In this document: piece by piece, positions 21,789-35,953 of the stretch
Layout of the letters: each line of letters opens with the position of its first letter
Position numbering within the stretch: position 1 is the first letter of the stretch
Assembly (NCBI GenBank): GCA_014904845.1
Contig: MU119203.1
Coordinates: 124,001-188,000 of the forward strand
DNA length: 64,000 nucleotides
Source of the DNA: Acephala macrosclerotiorum
Lineage: Eukaryota; Ascomycota; Leotiomycetes; Helotiales; Mollisiaceae
Direction: 5' to 3'
The notes under the pieces: model-generated
Database searches by the model: none
Told to the model about the DNA's origin: nothing
Seen by the model: only the letters and a program-made list of their open reading frames with translations
Position numbers and translations under genes: made by a program

Positions 21789-24074
21789 TTACTCCTCGTT
21801 CGACCTCGGCCGCCTAGGCGGAGCAGGTATGCTCATAAACGGTAGACTGTGACTACCGCGAGAGCTGATGACAGTAGTGGTGTCCCTTCCATTTGATACG
21901 AGAGAAACAGGTGAGACGGGCACGTTGTCCTCCCGATCCTGTAGATCAGCAGTGGCGAAAGATATGGCACCCCTTTGGTGGATGGAGTGGACGTTGAGGT
22001 CAGAAGGCGTGTACGGATCGCTCAGTCGATGAGGTTGAGGAGAGCGAGAATTCTCGACTGAGTCAAACATTGGTGGTCTACTTGATAGCGTATTGGGCGT
22101 CGCTACCCAAGTGTTGGAAGAGCCTGTAATCGGTCTGTCGCCTCTCTCGGTATGCTCAAGCTCCTCCAGAGTTGCTGTAAGATTTCGGCGTCGAGGAGGC
22201 GCTGGGATGATGGTTCTTGGCAGCTCGGTCTCATCCAGAGTAGGTCGTTTCTTCTCCTGAAATTTCTCCGCTTGTGTTGCGAGGAAGTCTTGAGCCCTCG
22301 ATCGGATGTCCCATCGATGCGATGATCCATGAGCGTTAATAGGTTCTGGCGGCTTCACTGTGTGTGCTGATACTTCAGGTGGAGGGTCCTGAGCTCTTCT
22401 TCGGAAAGGATTGACCCTTGTCAGGGTTTGCCAGGCATTCGAGCGATCCGGAGCAGGTTCAGCATCAGGTCCGTCTTCTGTCTCTTGAACAGACATTGAT
22501 TTCTCAAGCTGCTCCTCGGGGTCCTCGTGCTCACCTCTTGCAACAACAATTTCCAGGCTGTTTGCTCTCGAAGGTCCAGGTGGTCTTCCGTCCCCTCTGA
22601 CTGAAGGTGTAGCTTCGCTAATTGGATGATATCTGATAGCGTAGACAGTACTTTCAGCGCTGGCAGTGTCGGTCCGGCTGACCGGAGTGGCAGTTGGTGG
22701 TGGTCGCGTTGGCCATAGAGGAGGTTTCGGTCTTGTTTTTCTATTCCCAAGTAGCTTCAGAGCTTGAACACCATTCTGTGTACCAGTCTCAACATCATGA
22801 GTAGCCCGAGGCCTATAACGGTTTGCGAGCCCACTCATTGCTGGCCAGTGCCTTCCATGAGAGCTAGTGCTAACCCCACCATCGCCTTTCCCTCCTCCTT
22901 TTTTGCTATCATCCATCTTGAGACGATACTTCCAGGTACTCTCTGACGACGGGCCAACTTCTAGCATCTCATCTCCATCAAAGACTTCTCGTCCCAGGAC
23001 ACCGTCCTTCTTATCGTCTCTCTCCAACGCCTCAATCCTCTCCACCCATTCCCATACCACCACGCTGGCAGCAGCAGCCCCAACCCACCGTACGTAGTCT
23101 CCCCATCCAGCAAGGTCCGGCTTCGATATATCCAAGACAAAGAAGACAACAGGGACCAGCACTGCTACTAGAGACAATAACGCCACCAGGTAGATGTTTT
23201 TCATTTGAGGATGATAGTACGCGAAGCGTTTCTTGGTGATTGAATAATATATGACCCAAGCAGCGTACAGCAGGCTCAGCGCCAACTGAAACAAGTAGGC
23301 AAGAGCAGGAACGGCATCGACGAAACTTCGAGGTCGAGAATTCCCGTCGTAAACAAAGTTGTTGAGAATGCTGAAGAGTACGTCGAGAGTAATCAGAGCG
23401 AATGCCGTCCACTTAATGATGATTTTCTCTCTCTGACGAGGAAATAATCGGATCAAAGTCTGGGCTTGCGCGAGCCAGAGGAAGGTATCCGATATGACGC
23501 GGATAACCTTCAATTCCGTGCCATCCTCGACTTCATTCTGTAGTGCTTGCGCGTCCATATACCCAATTTCGTACTGCTGCTCTGCCACTTTGAACGTATC
23601 GGCTGTTGCTATCGTGAGCGATATCGCGACTGTCAACGCTGCCACCTTCTGCAGCCATGGTCTTCCACCGATTCCGATGCCAGCGTCGCTACCCGATGGT
23701 CCGTTTGTGAAGCCTCTTCTGCCAAGCACAACAGCACCTTCATGTAAGAACGTCCGAGGCGTTATCAGAAGCATGATGACGAGCATGTAAGCAATTACCG
23801 TCGCCGCCGCAAGCGCGTAGCATTCCGGAATCGTTGAGGCGTAGAAGGGATCGCGAAGGTCGAGATACGACGGAGAACTCGACCCCGTAAGGATTGTATT
23901 GGTCGAACCCGTACATTCTGGCTTGAAGACGGCATCCGACGTGAGTGTGATCACATTGGATACGCCGAGGGTTAGAATGCCGTTACTTGGTAAAGTAAAT
24001 GGCGTGCAGTGCGGCCTAGCCGTCGTCGAAGTCTTGGTTGGCTTCGCGATGTTGATGATTTGCCTTGCTTCCAT
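21789..24074 (-). CDS. palH: PalH/Rim21 ambient-pH sensor, seven-helix membrane protein
   Basis: This is a single exon of 761 residues starting at the ATG at 24074. After an extracellular N-terminal part of about 80 residues there are seven hydrophobic helices at roughly 85-107, 140-161, 198-213, 220-243, 255-278, 296-318 and 330-350. Between helices 2 and 3 lies the conserved AEQQYEIGYMDAQALQNEVE block. The long cytoplasmic tail (about 360-761) is polar and disordered. Length, topology and this block match PalH of Aspergillus and Rim21 of yeast. The protein sits in the plasma membrane, senses alkaline pH, and through the arrestin PalF starts the ESCRT-linked cascade that activates the transcription factor PacC. 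No truncation is evident. Confidence 0.9.
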   Translation of the reverse strand: MEARQIINIAKPTKTSTTARPHCTPFTLPSNGILTLGVSNVITLTSDAVFKPECTGSTNTILTGSSSPSYLDLRDPFYASTIPECYALAAATVIAYMLVIMLLITPRTFLHEGAVVLGRRGFTNGPSGSDAGIGIGGRPWLQKVAALTVAISLTIATADTFKVAEQQYEIGYMDAQALQNEVEDGTELKVIRVISDTFLWLAQAQTLIRLFPRQREKIIIKWTAFALITLDVLFSILNNFVYDGNSRPRSFVDAVPALAYLFQLALSLLYAAWVIYYSITKKRFAYYHPQMKNIYLVALLSLVAVLVPVVFFVLDISKPDLAGWGDYVRWVGAAAASVVVWEWVERIEALERDDKKDGVLGREVFDGDEMLEVGPSSESTWKYRLKMDDSKKGGGKGDGGVSTSSHGRHWPAMSGLANRYRPRATHDVETGTQNGVQALKLLGNRKTRPKPPLWPTRPPPTATPVSRTDTASAESTVYAIRYHPISEATPSVRGDGRPPGPSRANSLEIVVARGEHEDPEEQLEKSMSVQETEDGPDAEPAPDRSNAWQTLTRVNPFRRRAQDPPPEVSAHTVKPPEPINAHGSSHRWDIRSRAQDFLATQAEKFQEKKRPTLDETELPRTIIPAPPRRRNLTATLEELEHTERGDRPITGSSNTWVATPNTLSSRPPMFDSVENSRSPQPHRLSDPYTPSDLNVHSIHQRGAISFATADLQDREDNVPVSPVSLVSNGRDTTTVISSRGSHSLPFMSIPAPPRRPRSNEE

Positions 24075-25318
24075 TGTCGTGATGTTGCGGACCTGCCGCA
24101 GTCTCTTCCATGAATCCTCTCAATTCCGGGTCGACATTGTACGTGAGTGTTGATGGGTGGCGGGTACGGTCGGCGCTCGTAGGTTGTCTGCTCGAAGATT
24201 TAGATTCAGCGAGGGTTTGAGTGATTAGATAACGACTCACGGTCCGTGGTCAAGGCTTGTTTGAGAAATGCTGGCGAGCGAGGTATTTCTTGTGAGAAGG
24301 AAGTCGGAGGGTGAGACAGTTAGGAAGTGTCGCGCTTTCCCAATTGGGGGTCGCCTGTTAGCCGGGAAGTTTAAACTCTGGTCTAGATGCAGTACGTCTT
24401 CCGCAGTGCTTTGGGTGGATGCGAGTGAGGTTGTGGCAATTCGGTCGAATATATCAAGATATGTCTACTTGAAATCTTCCGTAGAGCGCAGATGAATAGG
24501 ACTCGAGGGTGATAGATGGATGGATTGGGATTAATCGATGGGGATGGTGGGAGGCAGCTCGCAGACCCCGACTCGCGATCGGTGGCACCGCCAAGAAACA
24601 ATCTTAGAAGGCTTAGACGATATTCTTGAAGCAGCAATTGAGGCTCTCAGCATGATGGTAGCCTTACCACCAAACCAGACGAATACCCAGATCTGGGCTT
24701 CCCGTCATGTTGATTCAATCCTGCGAAGAGTCATGTGCAATACGGCATCAGTGCTTTGATCCGGCTTTCTCAAACACGTGGAGACATCCTTTCCCAGGTC
24801 TAGAAGCGAAGTGCGGCTTCATGCAGACGTCAATCTATTCTCTCTAGGGTTCCTGGGGTCACGCCATGTACAAAGGTACATTGGAAATTCCTAGGATGAA
24901 CTTGGAGAAGTTCATAATCCGTGATTTCTGCTTTGAGTTGGTGCCATCATTCCTTCTCAGTTAATATCTTCCTTCATGCCGTCGTTCTTCTTTTAACACC
25001 ACGGATGAGGCTTTCAATGGTTCTCGAGACCATAACTCGCGGTTTGCTGTGCACGTGCATCCCCCGTCCTAGAAGACGGATTTAAGCAGAATATGAGTGT
25101 CCGAACGGATGTGGGCTGACGTGGAATTCCGCCTGCAGCTCCGTCCAATCGTGTAAAGAGAGGATATGAGACTCGAATATGACTACTAGCACTTAGTGGC
25201 ACAGCAGCCGTTGGCTGCCAAGGTATAAAGCTAGAGGCAAGAGCCTACTAGTTTCTACATCTACCTTGGACTTCGCTGCATACTCGACATACTTGACTTT
25301 CACATGCTACATAGAATA
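24075..25318. other. divergent promoter region
   Basis: About 1.2 kb between the divergent palH and oxidoreductase genes. No gene was recognised; a 73-codon frame at 24538 looks like chance. A TATA box for the oxidoreductase lies at 25224. Confidence 0.5.
25224..25229 (+). promoter_or_regulatory. TATA box of the quinone oxidoreductase gene
   Basis: TATAAA occurs 95 bases before the chosen ATG, in the context AAGGTATAAAGC, with a short CT-rich leader between. Position and sequence fit a core promoter; no other match stands out in this spacer. Confidence 0.5.
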
Positions 25319-26570
25319 ATGGCAACAATGAAAGCCGTAGTCATCCATGAAGCAGGTAGGCCAGAAGTTCTAAAGGTCCAACAATGGAGGAAACCAGTAC
25401 CTGTTGCGGGTCAGGTCCTTATTCGTGTCAAAGCCTTCGGGTTGAATCGTTCTGAAATGTTTACTAGACAGTACGTACAACCTTGATGACTCTCCTACAC
25501 CATATAAGTACGCCTCTGTACGGCGAGCAGACTGAAGAACTGACTCTATTTCGGTACAGAGGACATTCCGGGGCCGACGTCAAGTTCCCTCGAGTGCTCG
25601 GTATCGAAGCCGTCGGAGAAGTGGAAGAAGCACCTGGAGGAGAATTCGATAAAGGAGATGTTGTAGGAACATGTATGGGAGGCATGGGTCGAATCTTTGA
25701 CGGTAAGCCCTCCAGTGTCCCAACACTTCAGGGAGATTGTCCTTAGCTCCTCAACATCTCTCAAGCAATTATACTGACTCTGCGATTTAGGTGGCTATGC
25801 TGAATACACCTGCGTCCCCTCTAACCAAGTCCAAGTCGTGAAGACCAAAATCTCCTGGGAACAACTCGGCGCCCTCCCAGAAATGATGCAGACAGCCTGG
25901 GGCTCTCTCTTCGAGTCCCTCCAACTCCAAAAAGAAGACACACTTCTAATCCGAGGCGGTACAACATCCGTTGGACTCGCTGCAGCCGCTCTTGCTAAAA
26001 ACATGTGTGCTTCGGTTGCCGTTACTACTCGGAAACCAGAACGCGAGGCAATGCTGAAAGAAAACGGTGCTAAGGAGGTTTTTATTGATGATGGAAACAT
26101 TTCTGGGGAGGTCAAAAAACGCTATCCTGAAGGAGTTTCGAAGATTTTAGAATTGGTGGGGGTTACGACTTTAGAGGATTCGTTGAAGTGTGCTAAGGCT
26201 CATGGGATTGTTTGTGTGACGGGTATTGTAGGAGGCAAGGTAATAATTTTTTCTCTTCTTTCTCTTCTTGCGCTGGCAATGTACTTCCATTCTAGGGACT
26301 TTCAAGAGAATCAAATTAACCTGATGATGACAGTGGATATTCGAAAACTTTAACCCTCACATCATCCCGACTTCTGTCTATCTCACGACCTATGCAGGCT
26401 TTGGCCCACATAGGTTCAAAGCAATGCCGCTTGATCAAATTGCTCAGAGGGTTGTGGATGGAACGCTGAATATTCCTATTAAGACGTTCACCATGGATCA
26501 GATTGTCGAGGCTCATCGTGCTATGGATGAGAATACTGCTGGAGGGAAGATTGTGGTTCTGGTAGATTGA
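25319..26570 (+). CDS. zinc-independent alcohol dehydrogenase / quinone oxidoreductase (MDR family)
   Basis: Exons 25319-25470, 25560-25702, 25791-26239 and 26334-26570 give about 326 residues. The introns (89, 88 and 94 nt) are longer than most here but all join in frame. The N-terminal GroES-like domain starts MKAVVIHEAGRPEVLKVQ and includes GLNRSEMFTRQ and VLGIEAVGEVEEAPGG. The nucleotide-binding motif is RGGTTSVGLAAAALAK, a variant of the family AxxGxxG motif. The cysteine-rich structural-zinc loop and the catalytic-zinc ligands of true alcohol dehydrogenases are absent, so this is a quinone-oxidoreductase-like reductase using NAD(P)H. Its substrate is unknown. Of the ATGs at 25304, 25319 and 25328 I chose 25319; the true start may be 25328 (MKAVV). 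Confidence 0.87.
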
Positions 26571-26740
26571 GAACCCAGAGTAAAACAGACACGATGAAAA
26601 CGCAGGTGCTGCTTCTCAATACACTAAAAGATTACAAAATGACTTCCTAACCTCATTTCTCACCACTCTTTATCTTCTTTCAACTTCTCACAGCGTCCTT
26701 CAACAACTACTCGTTGCCCACGAGTGAGTAGTGAACACGA

Positions 26741-27582
26741 TGGATATCGATGGGGGGACTACACCCACGCAATACCAAGCCGACTATACCGGGCTAGTTG
26801 ACCCGATGCTGTATACCAGTCAAGGTAGCTTGCCAAGTCCTAGTATGAAATCTTTCTTGCTACTCCTTTATTCCAGCTTCCTCAACACGTTCCAGATCAA
26901 TCTGATAGGCCATCTCAGCTATTTACCCAACGACCTTCTCCACGGTATCAGCATCGCCACCACCAAGTAATGACACCGATTCCAACATTGCAACAGACGA
27001 CAGGTATCGAGCGGTTTCAGCGCCTTTTCATCAATAATTCAGAACCAGCCTGCAGCAGTTGTTACATGTCATTCACACGAAGATAGACACGAAGGATCTC
27101 GCCAGACTTTTGGACTTGATCTCCGATGATTTCATACGAGTTCGAGGCCTGATTCCGTCATTCGCGCGCTACAAGGGTCACTCGGTGAAGTTGGCCTTAG
27201 GCCTCTGTCTTCAAAGGGAGTGTGGTAGTGGCTCTTGGTCCACAGAATATATTAGGGGCAGGAAAGATGGGCGCTGTTTGACCCAGGTCTTGTTGTCTGT
27301 GGCAGAAGTTGTGGGTGGAGTGATATGCCTTCTCACCGATCTGCGAAAGCTATGCTTCGCTTCCGTTCCCCTTTTGATATCTGTCATGCTGACCTTTGTA
27401 GCAATGCCGAAAGGAGAACTACAATGACGGCCATTATTATCCATTTTATGAGCAAGAGGCCTTTCCCTTGGAATTGGCAACGCGTCTTGAATTGATGATG
27501 GCGCAAGAACACTTTGAGATTGAATTCGAATCGATTTTCTTACCAGCTAATTCGAGGACTTTCCGTATGCTCGAGCACTGAA
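26741..27582 (+). CDS. unrecognised spliced gene (structure uncertain)
   Basis: A good start context (ACGATGGATATCGAT) at 26741 opens MDIDGGTTPTQYQADYTGLVDPMLYTSQ and reaches a donor at 26825. A Gln/His-rich piece (DRPSQLFTQRPSPRYQHRHHQV) fits after an acceptor near 26896. The middle contains a helical stretch (TKIDTKDLARLLDLISDD, near 27074). The last piece, entered by an AG at about 27402, reads ENYNDGHYYPFYEQEAFPLELATRLE and stops at 27582. I could not make one consistent set of joins across 27000-27400, so exon borders are provisional and the gene might be two fragments or a decaying gene. No domain is recognised; the acidic, Gln-rich ends suggest a nuclear protein, but that is a guess. 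Confidence 0.35.
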
Positions 27583-28082
27583 TATATTTTCTTAAAATAT
27601 GCTACTTGATATTGAATGTTACGGAGTTGGATTTGAGGGGAGTGCTCAGGTTGATGGGCACTGGTGACCAGGAACTCAGATGATGGAGAGTTTGTTCACA
27701 GTGTTTCATATATCTGATCTACCTATTCAAATACCAGCAGCAATCCGGGAAATTTGTCTCCTGATCATATTCCAAGAAGCAAATAGAAATATAAATGGAG
27801 CAGATAAGACAAGGTATTCATGAGTAGTGTCTAGAATTGGTATGAACTTGAAGCAAGTGCCTTTCAAGAAGCGGAGCTCCAATGGGGTTAATTCGAATCA
27901 TACTTCAAAGAATTTAGGTCCCGTCGAAAGCCTAACACTAGATTTGTCCAACCACACACGCCGGTCTGGATACCAAGAAGTTCCGCCTGCTTTCTAGCTG
28001 TGAGATACTCAAACCTTTTTTTTTGTCACTCTACCATCAAGTCTCGATACGTACCCCCAACAACATAGACTCAAACTCTGTA
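27583..28082. other. intergenic region
   Basis: Five hundred bases with no gene recognised. A short T run lies near 28015. Confidence 0.45.
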
Positions 28083-28630
28083 CTACCATCAAAGCCCTCC
28101 AATAGCTTCACACGATTTAGAGAGCTTCCTCAAGAGTTGTGGGATGCTATCTGGGAAGCTGCGATCGATTCTATTGGTCCTCAAATCATCGCATTCGAAT
28201 AATGGTGGTGACGGAACAAGACGAGAAGGATTCCAGCTCTGCTTCACACTTGTCAAGATTCGCGGAACCTGGCGCACAAACGATACAAATGGATTGATAC
28301 CAACAAGGATCGCTCCAAAGGTACAAAGGCACCAATTGGGTGTTTTGTTGACTATGAGAGGGATATATTTCTGGTCTACTCTATGGAGTGGTGGTATCGC
28401 GGGCCGGATGTCTGGATCAAAGAGAACATAATGATATTCTCAAACCCGCGAAGAGAATCTTGAACTTGATTGACGAAGTGAGGTACGGTCTTTTGTACTG
28501 CAGAGTTCGGTACCTCTTTAATGCATGGGATGCTAAAGAGGTATTCACCATAAGCTTCGGTCGTCACAGCAAGACACAGAAATTTGGGACTACTGTTGCT
28601 CAGACCTACTCCCCAGAGACGATTTCGTAG
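28083..28630 (+). pseudogene. 2EXR-domain protein remnant
   Basis: The plus strand reads FTRFRELPQELWDAIWEAAID, the opening motif of the fungal 2EXR family (F-x-x-L-P-x-E-L-R/W-x-x-I-W-x-x-A). The family's second block follows as ALLHTCQDSRNLAHKRYKW, and then FVDYERDIFLVYSMEW. Two in-frame stops (TAA and TGA) lie between the first two blocks at about 28197-28208, and a frameshift near 28450 separates them from RILNLIDEVRYGLLYCRVRYLF, which continues to the stop at 28630. There is no usable ATG. Intact 2EXR proteins are numerous in Leotiomycetes and other filamentous fungi, with no settled biochemical role. Confidence 0.7.
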
Positions 28631-30041
28631 AAAGGTTTAATTAGCATGGGAAAAGGAAATGCACATATCGTCTATAACGGTTGACCTTTGGCATGAGATA
28701 GGTGCAAAATGCTGTGATTCGTGCCAGCAGGAATTCGACTACAGCCATCCAGCAATGCAGGCAGTGGACTTAGCAGCACCAGAAATCACAGCAAGTAGAC
28801 TAGAATCGCGACGAGGGGCAAGGAGTTGGAATTGTCGATATCGCAGTTCAATTTGACGGCCTCAACCTGACCTCCGAATAGTACAGGAAGCAGAGGAAAG
28901 CGGAAGAGGCGCAAAGCGGTAACACATTGGGTACTGAGCAAGGAAAATACAAACTGAGTAGCAAGGAGCAAGTATAAAGCCCGAAACGGGGCTTAGCGAT
29001 AGAAAGTATAGTCTTGAAGATAGTAAAGTAGGAAGCAATAGACGGCAGTCATTCGCATAATGTAGCGAGAAAGTGATAATAGCATATGCTCAAATTGACC
29101 TTACTAGAGTATTTCTTATGGCTGAGTATACGAGTTCACTGATTGTATTCTTGATAAATAATGTGCACCTTCTGGGGTCAATGGCAACGAGCTATTGGCG
29201 GGCCAAAAGTGAGGATATACTTTAACCAAATCCACGTGCAACGGCAGGTATTCCATACCGCAGATTTGGGTTCCAGCCCAGGCGCTCGAATTTGAACCCA
29301 TCCAGGTTGAAGGGGGAGGTCTGGTGCAATCGCTGATGGCGGATAGGTAACGCATCTCAACCATAAAAACGTGATCTGAATCCTGAACCTTTGGTGAATC
29401 GAGAGGTACTGAATGCAGACGGCAGGCACGGACAGCCATTGATTGCAAGTGCCAGCGACTTCGAGTTGTTTCTGTAGGACCAGATGTCGAACCTGACTGG
29501 TTGAGATTTGGATGTCTGCCAGCTGTAAAAGGAGCCCTAGGCAAAATAGCAATCATTACTCGCGTTCCGTCCCGTGGCAACATCTTAGTAACCGTATTTG
29601 CCACTCCTTGAGACAAAGTTATTGAGTTCGTGAAAATATCCTCACCTGCAGTCTGCCACCTTGCACGTGTTGCCCACCATAAGTCCGAAACGGTACTGTT
29701 GTGTTGCCGCAAGATTTTGGTGGTGAGGCCTACGTGTGTGTGAGCTGCCTAGTGAGCTCATAATCGTGGTCGAAATTCGAACCCAAAGGAACAGGCTAGA
29801 CTAGCGTAGGCGACTTTTAGTCCGTGCTCGTCCCTGGAGCTCTTGATATCTGGACTTCTAAACCACGACCTAAATAATCCATCTCACATCACAATCTTTC
29901 TTTCCCCACAAACATTTTTGACGTCTTCGATCTTTGGTGGAAGCATCTTCGATATACTCTTGCGCCTCATCCCGGCGTCTGCTACAAACACTACAGAATC
30001 CTCCACCTGTTCCTGATCTTGAAGATCGACAGCCTTCCATC
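28631..30041. other. gene-poor region before cdc48
   Basis: About 1.4 kb. The longest open frame is a 198-codon minus-strand frame at 29116-29712 with an ATG (MRQHNSTVSDLWW). Its composition is only weakly protein-like, no domain is recognised, and I do not call it a gene. The 150 bases before cdc48 are pyrimidine-rich and should contain its promoter. Confidence 0.4.
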
Positions 30042-32794
<2,753 letters not shown>

Positions 32795-33076
32795 AATGGG
32801 CATCACATGTATTTTACTTTCCTAAATTTCAGACCCGAAATGGATGCATGGAATTGGTTGGGAGTCGGTAGAGCTACCTTAACTTAGATTTTTTGAGAAT
32901 TGCCAGATTGCCTACGAAAACTCCTGTGTCTTCTGTATTTTTACATCCGTGACCATGCTGCTGTGAGTTTGATGTGCCTTTTCCACACCCTTTCCACAGC
33001 AAAACACTGTAATATCCGTCACCATCCTATAGTTTACAATCTCTCCCAGTTTTTCAATTCATCCCACCATCCCCTC

Positions 33077-33694
33077 TCAATCATTCCCACCAATAACCTC
33101 GCAAACTTGTTCCAAACTGTCCTTGGTCACCCTAACTCCCTCCTCAACCACAGCGGCGGGTATCGCAAGTCCTGGATCTCCTACACCACCAGAAGCAGCT
33201 AACTTCCTCTGATCCCGCTTGATATCCGCTAGAACCCGCTCCATCAGTTTTGGGAATGAGGTGATTTCGCCGGAGCGGAGGAGTCGTAGGGCGTGGGCCT
33301 GGATTCGGGAGGGCCAGTTGGTGGGGTCGGCGTGGAGGGCGTGGAGGAGGGTTTCGTGGATCCTGTTTATTTCTCTGTCAGTCATTTTGAATTGTGGAAT
33401 GTGGGAAGGGGGAAGAGGGAGGGGAAGGGAGACAAACGTATGGATGTGTCCGGTGTCTAGAAGTTGGATGTTGATCTGCGAGCGGAGGTCGTAGTCTTGT
33501 GTGTCTTGGTTGTAGGTAGCGACTGCTTTTGGGATTCGGAGGGGCGTGATGGGTGTTGTGGGTGTGATTGGGTTTGCTGCAGGGACTGGGGAGCTTGCCA
33601 TGGCTCGTTGTTTGGTTTTGTGGGTGCCGTTGACAGTTGGGTGTGAAGTTGGATTTGACTTCGTGTTGTAGGAGGAGGGTGTTGATGAATTCAT
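33077..33694 (-). CDS. small conserved fungal protein, helical C-terminal half
   Basis: Exons 33694-33438 and 33374-33077 are joined by a 63-nt intron (GTTTGT donor, ACTGACAG acceptor) and give 184 residues. The join makes LLDTGHIHT|EINRIHETLLHAL, which reads as continuous protein, while the unspliced frame inserts a proline-rich stretch. The N-terminal 60 residues are Ser/Thr/Pro-rich. Residues about 70-160 are helical, with WPSRIQAHALRLLRSGEITSFPKLMERVLADIK. I recognise the layout as that of a conserved ascomycete protein but not its function. It converges on cdc48 with a 282-bp gap. The start may be either 33694 or a Met 31 codons later. Confidence 0.72.
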   Translation of the reverse strand: MNSSTPSSYNTKSNPTSHPTVNGTHKTKQRAMASSPVPAANPITPTTPITPLRIPKAVATYNQDTQDYDLRSQINIQLLDTGHIHTFVSLPLPLPPSHIPQFKMTDREINRIHETLLHALHADPTNWPSRIQAHALRLLRSGEITSFPKLMERVLADIKRDQRKLAASGGVGDPGLAIPAAVVEEGVRVTKDSLEQVCEVIGGND

Positions 33695-34089
33695 TGAGAC
33701 GATGTTTGGATTTGTTGTTGTTTTTGAATTCGTGAGAAGTGTACACGCGGGGTAACTCGAGTCGAGCTTCGGAGGGCGAAGATAATTTTCTTTTATAGAA
33801 GTTTGTGCGAGGGCGAGTAGAAGTTGGTATTGTTGGGCGATGCTATTGTGATCAAGGTCGTCAGTTTACCATTGTCTTTCAGATGCACAAGGCTGAGAGG
33901 CGGGAAATCAATTTGGCGAGGCTGCAATTCTAGTGAATGGCCAATCAGAGAAGTAGAGTGGACCCACTCGACCAGGGGTCAGAAGTTCACTCTTGTACGA
34001 CATTTTTATTTTGCTTCGTTATATCTTCTTGATGAGAAACTTCATGAAAGGACTTCGGTGCCTCTTCAAGTATTCGAATTTTGTTTGAC

Positions 34090-34142
<53 letters not shown>

Positions 34143-35953
34143 GTGGTCATTCTTTCACAGACCGGAGAACCATCAACCAAATGACGGCAGCCATGAGATA
34201 GGATCACATTACACCGAGCCTCACCACAGATGCCAATCTTCGAATCCAATCCTGCCAAAAAGAGTCAATCGGGTCCGGACCACCCTCCTCTTCTCCCAAA
34301 GGAAGCACAATATCTCCGAAAAACAAGGAGATGAAGGTACCGCGTTTGTTGCTGGAGGCTTCAATGCATATGAACCTTCTTCAGCCACAGGTACTTCACC
34401 ACCGTAGGTGTGACATTCTCAATCCGCTCCAATGTCACATCAAAAGTCCACTAACCTGAAGATCAATAGCGCGGCTCTAGGTGGAGCAGAGATGCAATAT
34501 CATACCGCCAGGGTAATATCATCGACAGAGGAGAAACGAAAAGAGCATCACTAGCAACAAGAACAGGATTCCCATGCAACACTTTGTTTTCTTCAAACTG
34601 GCCCGAACATTAGCATCAACTAGTACATCAAGAAAAGTCCAAATCATTTGACAGTGGAATTGAGGAGTTGAAACAACGATGACCATAGCCAAGGTCAGAC
34701 ACTGCTACGAGCAACCTAGAAGCCGTCAAGGTGTCATTGATGAGGTCCTCGTCTCCACAAAGTAGAGGCTGGAGATACACAGACTGTCACAGTCTTCAAA
34801 AAGAACACGTCTCGAGTTGCATCTACACTCCGTGATGCAGAAATCTGGAAGAAGATCCAAACCCGAGCACTTGCGATGAGAAAGGAGAATCCGGGGAAAC
34901 AGAAGTCGATTTGGCCAATAGACACGATTACTCCATCCACGGAGTTCGTTTGCTAATGCGTCCCCTTGGCAGGCAGATTTGACAGGAATGGCTAGTCAGG
35001 GGTAAACAGGAGGGCCGAAAATCATCTAGGGCCGCCCAACTATCAGCCGCTAATAATTCCAATCACAGCCCGCGCTCGACTTCCAACCTCAAACTCGTGA
35101 AACGATTTTTCCAGCACACAAGTTTCAGGCCCAAGGAAGAATAAACTTCAGGACACAGGCCGAGTCCATGATTGGTGGTTTCGAGGACGATGCCTTGCAG
35201 TTGTCCAATGATTTCTTCTCTTCTTGTTTGTGAGCGGCGCGATGTCACCCAGTACTTCCAGCCGATTCCCCATGGCTGTGATGTTCATAGTCACGATACG
35301 CAGCGCTTCTATACGGGGCCGGAAAAGCTTCAAACTCTGAGTCTCCTTTCTGTCTCCTGTTCTCCCGTCGCGCCTTCCTCTTCTGCGTTATTTTCCTCAA
35401 CTTCCCAGTACAGAGGCACTATCTACGTTCTTTCCGCATTATTGCATTCAAAACCCCACAGAAGAACAAGTACGCATCTAGAGAATTCTGCAGCAGATTC
35501 CGATCACGCAGGTCCGTATCGCATATCTGTGCTTCATCCGACTTCTCTTTGCATTGGCCTATCCAAGACCTGCGTCATTATTTGTAGAAGCCTCTCCGGA
35601 ATTCAGGAACGCATTCTGGTACCTGCCACCCAAAGCAGTACAGAGGTACCTCAATCCAATACGCTCGGCCGATCACATCCGACGTCTCTCGTCGCAAACG
35701 GAGCGCTATCGTGGGAGGTGGGCGATCAAAACGATTGATCTGAGACGTGCTGCGTTTTGCCTCTATAAGCATATTCCCTCAACCGTTCGACTCCGCCTGC
35801 ACCGTGGGGAACACATCCAAGCTGGTACCTAGCCATTAATTCATCTGCTATTATCATTCATTCCTTCAGTCGAGTATCTATCGTCGACGACCCCAGACCG
35901 GGAATCCACCTTTCGAGCTCTCCTTGCGAGTCTTGCGAACAACATCTTCGAAA
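33695..35953. other. gene-poor region with a long T homopolymer
   Basis: About 2.3 kb. The only clear structure is the T run at 34092-34140. A 188-codon plus-strand frame at 35172-35738 has no recognisable domain and is low in complexity; I do not call it. The region before 35954 should hold the promoter of the surface-protein gene. Confidence 0.45.
34092..34140. repeat. 49-base T homopolymer
   Basis: An uninterrupted run of 49 T on the plus strand, that is poly(A) on the minus strand. It is far longer than any other homopolymer in the window. It may be slippage-expanded, or the tail of an old retroposed transcript; I found no flanking target-site duplication. Confidence 0.9.

Noticed and set aside
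29116..29712. 198-codon minus-strand frame
   Set aside because: Has an ATG but no recognisable family and weak coding character; left as unannotated spacer.
29740..29800. possible tRNA, from a TTCGAACCC / GGTTCGAA-like B-box word
   Set aside because: No A-box and no acceptor-stem pairing at the right spacing.
34141..35040. non-LTR retrotransposon body next to the T run
   Set aside because: No reverse transcriptase or endonuclease text on either strand and no target-site duplication seen; only the run itself is reported.
35172..35738. 188-codon plus-strand frame
   Set aside because: No domain, low-complexity Ser/Pro text, no promoter or splice support; probably chance.
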